NCBI RefSeq assembly: GCF_039697315.1
Contig: NZ_CP155619.1
Location: 3,596,001 to 3,660,000 of the forward strand
DNA: 64,000 nucleotides
Reading direction: 5' to 3'
Source of the DNA: Pseudomonas abietaniphila
GTDB taxonomy: Bacteria > Pseudomonadota > Gammaproteobacteria > Pseudomonadales > Pseudomonadaceae
Shown here: in pieces, positions 61,708 through 64,000 of the stretch
How the letters are laid out: each line of letters begins with the position of its first letter
Numbering within the stretch: the first letter of the stretch is position 1
Notes under the pieces: model-generated
Database searches by the model: none
Seen by the model: the letters and a program-made list of their open reading frames with translations, nothing else
Told to the model about the DNA's origin: nothing
Position numbers and translations under genes: made by a program

Positions 61708-62367
61708 TTAAGGATTCAGACTCGGCGGCATGCAAACGCCCGTGCCGCCAATCCCGCAATAGCCTTGCGGATTCTTCGCCAGATATTGCTGGTGATACGC
61801 CTCAGCGAAATACACGGTCGGCGCCTGGTCGATTTCCGTGGTGATCTCCCCCAGACCCGCCTTGGTCAGTTCCGCCTGGAACACCTTGGCGCTAGCCTGA
61901 GCCGCTTCCAGCTGTTCTGGCGTGGTGGCGTAGATCACCGAGCGGTACTGGGTGCCGATGTCGTTGCCTTGACGCATGCCCTGGGTTGGGTTGTGCAGTT
62001 CCCAGAACATCGCCAGCAGCTCCTGATAGCTGACTTTCGCCGGCTCATACACCACCAGCACGACTTCGCTGTGGCCGGTCAGGCCAGAACACACCTCTTC
62101 ATACGTCGGGTTCGGCGTAAAGCCGCCCGCGTAGCCGACGACGGTGCTGACAACACCCTCACGTTGCCAGAAACGACGCTCGGCGCCCCAGAAGCAACCC
62201 AGGCCGAAGATGGCGAATTCAACGTCTTCAAAGAACGGGCCCAGCAGCGGGTTGCCGTTGACGAAGTGCGTTTCCGGCAGGGCCATCGGGGTTTCGCGGC
62301 CCGGCAGCGCTTGCTGGGCAGTAGGGAGTTCGTTTTTGTTCACAAGGATTTCCGAGCGCAGGGCCAT
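61708..62367 (-). CDS. msrA: Peptide methionine sulfoxide reductase A
   Basis: A 219-aa enzyme that reduces the S-epimer of methionine sulfoxide in proteins. The catalytic [11 protein letters not shown] is near residue 58 and the resolving Cys are in [11 protein letters not shown] at the C-terminus. The N-terminal about 50-residue extension ([13 protein letters not shown]) is as in long E. coli-type MsrA. It is upstream of and co-oriented with dipA, 142 bp away, as in P. aeruginosa. Confidence 0.96.
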   Translation of the reverse strand: MALRSEILVNKNELPTAQQALPGRETPMALPETHFVNGNPLLGPFFEDVEFAIFGLGCFWGAERRFWQREGVVSTVVGYAGGFTPNPTYEEVCSGLTGHSEVVLVVYEPAKVSYQELLAMFWELHNPTQGMRQGNDIGTQYRSVIYATTPEQLEAAQASAKVFQAELTKAGLGEITTEIDQAPTVYFAEAYHQQYLAKNPQGYCGIGGTGVCMPPSLNP

Positions 62368-62509
62368 GAGGTAGACCTCTCATGGACAGGACAACCGACA
62401 GGGTTTGTCAGTGAAGGACGTATATGGGGTCAGATTGTGTTGTTACAAATGAAAGGCGACAAGTGTGCCGTACGCGGCATGAGCGGGGAAGGGGTCCGAC
62501 ACCTGGATG

Positions 62510-64000
62510 TCAGAGCTGAGGCCCGCGCGGGTAGCGCCGTAACGCGTTGATCAAGTCTTCACCCGGGATGGGTTTATCGAACAGATAACCCTGGCCTACG
62601 TCGCAGCGGTGGCGACGCAGGAACGCCAGTTGCTCGGCGGTCTCGATGCCTTCCGCGACCACGGTCAGCTTGAGGTTATGCGCCATGGCGATGACCGCCG
62701 AAGTGATTTCCATGTCGTCCTGATCGTCCGGAATGTCGCGGATGAAGCTGCGGTCGATCTTGATCACGTCGATCGGGAATTTCTTCAAATAACTGAAGGA
62801 CGAGTAGCCGGTGCCGAAGTCGTCCATCGCCAGCGTCAGGCCGAGGGTCTTCAGGGACTCCAGTTGGAGACGCGTATCTTCCGTCGCTTCCAGCAGCAGG
62901 CCCTCGGTGAGCTCCAGCTCCAGCAGCGACGGGTCGAGCTGTTCTTCGCGCAGAATGTTGGCGAGCGAGGTCACCAGCTCAGGGTCGGAGAACTGCTTGG
63001 GCGAGACGTTGATCGCCACGTGCAGCTTGCCGTAACCGGCGGCGGTGAGTTGTTTGCTCATGCGGCAGGACTGGCGCGCGACCCATTTGCCGATCGGGAT
63101 GATCAGGCCGGTTTCCTCGGCGACGCTGATGAACTGGTCCGGTCGGATCATGCCCTTTTCCGGATGGTTCCAGCGCAAGAGCGCTTCCATACCCAGCAGA
63201 CGCCCGGTGCGCAGGCACAGCTTGGGCTGATAGAAAACTTCCAGCTCGTTTTGCGTCAGGGCGCGGCGCAGGTTGTTCTCGACGAACAGCTTGTAGCTGG
63301 CCTCGGCGTTGAGCGCCTCGGTGAACACCTGGACCTGATGCTTACCGTTGGCCTTGGCCTTGTGCAGCGCCAAGCCGGCGTTCTTCATCAGGGTTTGCGG
63401 GTCGCGACCGTGCAGGGGCGCGCAGGCCAGGCCGACGGAGCCGGTCACACTGATCAACTGGTTATCGACGAACATGGGCTTGTCCAGCGTCGTCAGCACC
63501 TGGCTGGCGATGCGCTGACCGTCTTCGAGACCGGTGTCGTCGAGCAGCACAGCGAACTCGTTACTGGCAAAGCGCGCGAGAATCCCGGTCGGGCTCAGGC
63601 TGTTGCGTAAACGCCGCGCGAGGCTGATCAGCAACTTGTCGCCGGTCTGGTGACCGAGGCTGTCGTTGATGCGTTTGAAATTGTCGATGTCCACCAGCAG
63701 CAGGCTGATCGGCGTTTCGATGTCCCGGGCGAAGTGCTCGTCGAGGGTGCGAATGAACGCCGGACGGTTGCCCAGATTGGTCAGGTTGTCGGTGTACGCC
63801 AGGCGCTCGATCCGCTGCTGGGAGAGCTTGGCCTGGGTGATGTCTTCGTAGATGCCGATGTAATGGGTCAGCTCGCGGTTGTCGCCAAAGACCTTGGAAA
63901 TCGACAACTGACCCCAGTAAGGCTCTAGGTTCTTGCGGCGGCTCTTGAATTCGCCCTGCCAGCTGTTGCCGCTGACCAGGCTTGAATTGGCGTCCAGCAG
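62510..64000 (-). CDS. dipA: c-di-GMP phosphodiesterase DipA, C-terminal part (5' end outside window)
   Basis: The visible 496 residues contain the end of a PAS domain (SWQGEFKSRR, ITHYIGIYEDIT-like), a degenerate GGDEF domain in which the motif reads ASNEF, and an intact EAL domain (GMEALLRW, AINVSPKQF, LELTEG, MDDFGTGYSS, VAEGIET, GQGYLF). ASNEF plus the adjacent msrA gene match P. aeruginosa DipA, a phosphodiesterase needed for biofilm dispersal. Conserved metal-ligand Asn in the EAL domain supports activity; the GGDEF half should be catalytically dead. The frame is open to base 64000, so the internal start at 63907 is not the true one. Confidence 0.9.
   Translation of the reverse strand: MLDANSSLVSGNSWQGEFKSRRKNLEPYWGQLSISKVFGDNRELTHYIGIYEDITQAKLSQQRIERLAYTDNLTNLGNRPAFIRTLDEHFARDIETPISLLLVDIDNFKRINDSLGHQTGDKLLISLARRLRNSLSPTGILARFASNEFAVLLDDTGLEDGQRIASQVLTTLDKPMFVDNQLISVTGSVGLACAPLHGRDPQTLMKNAGLALHKAKANGKHQVQVFTEALNAEASYKLFVENNLRRALTQNELEVFYQPKLCLRTGRLLGMEALLRWNHPEKGMIRPDQFISVAEETGLIIPIGKWVARQSCRMSKQLTAAGYGKLHVAINVSPKQFSDPELVTSLANILREEQLDPSLLELELTEGLLLEATEDTRLQLESLKTLGLTLAMDDFGTGYSSFSYLKKFPIDVIKIDRSFIRDIPDDQDDMEITSAVIAMAHNLKLTVVAEGIETAEQLAFLRRHRCDVGQGYLFDKPIPGEDLINALRRYPRGPQL

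Overview
This is a chromosomal window from a Pseudomonas of the fluorescens/syringae lineage. The evidence is high-GC, densely coding DNA, the gene order gltB-gltD-hemE ... msrA-dipA, the betA-betB-betI-cbcV-cbcW-cbcX-sdaA-gbdR locus, and the many REP/REPIN elements typical of that group. No tRNA, rRNA, CRISPR array, insertion sequence, integrase or prophage gene was seen. The left and right ends are truncated genes (gltB at 1, dipA at 64000).

Layout. 1-4434: glutamate synthase (gltBD) and haem synthesis (hemE). 4707-9567: an MFS exporter with a divergent LysR regulator, a small lipoprotein, an orphan ParA-like ATPase, an orphan PAAR protein and thioredoxin 2. 9868-12433: an accessory island with two paralogous proteins of unknown function flanking a small secreted protein. 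12417-19088: selO, mscK-type mechanosensitive channel and a CvrA-type K+/H+ antiporter. 19318-21891: a putative secreted toxin with an N-terminal dermonecrotic-toxin-like region, a hydrophobic centre and a C-terminal R-S-E ADP-ribosyltransferase domain. 21901-30492: acyl-CoA dehydrogenase, divergent putA/putP with visible PutA operator repeats, and a cytosolic PL7 alginate lyase. 30799-46191: a REC-PAS-GGDEF-EAL protein, a YgjP-like metallopeptidase with a small winged-helix protein, elaA, a periplasmic binding protein, a YccS-family protein, a YhiN-type flavoprotein, dbpA, an MdtD-like exporter and a tldD/tldE-like pair. 46953-57953: choline oxidation and quaternary-amine uptake, its serine dehydratase and its regulator GbdR. 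58216-59994: a secreted metzincin protease with a lectin-like tail. 60069-64000: a small unknown protein, rlmJ, msrA and dipA.

How the genes work together. CbcXWV imports choline, betaine and carnitine; BetA and BetB oxidise choline to glycine betaine; GbdR senses downstream catabolites; SdaA deaminates the serine finally produced. BetI controls betIBA through a palindrome that overlaps the predicted -35 box. gbdR has a textbook sigma-54 -24/-12 element, and a 21-bp-spaced direct repeat upstream of cbcX is a candidate GbdR site. PutP and PutA form a self-regulated proline uptake and oxidation module that feeds glutamate. The accessory items most worth following are the ADP-ribosyltransferase toxin, the unknown paralogue pair and the secreted metzincin.

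The non-coding space is dominated by repeats: at least four REP-type families, including a five-unit array at 37833-38760, an exact 176-bp-period triple at 46465-46920 and a 65-bp triple near 56176.
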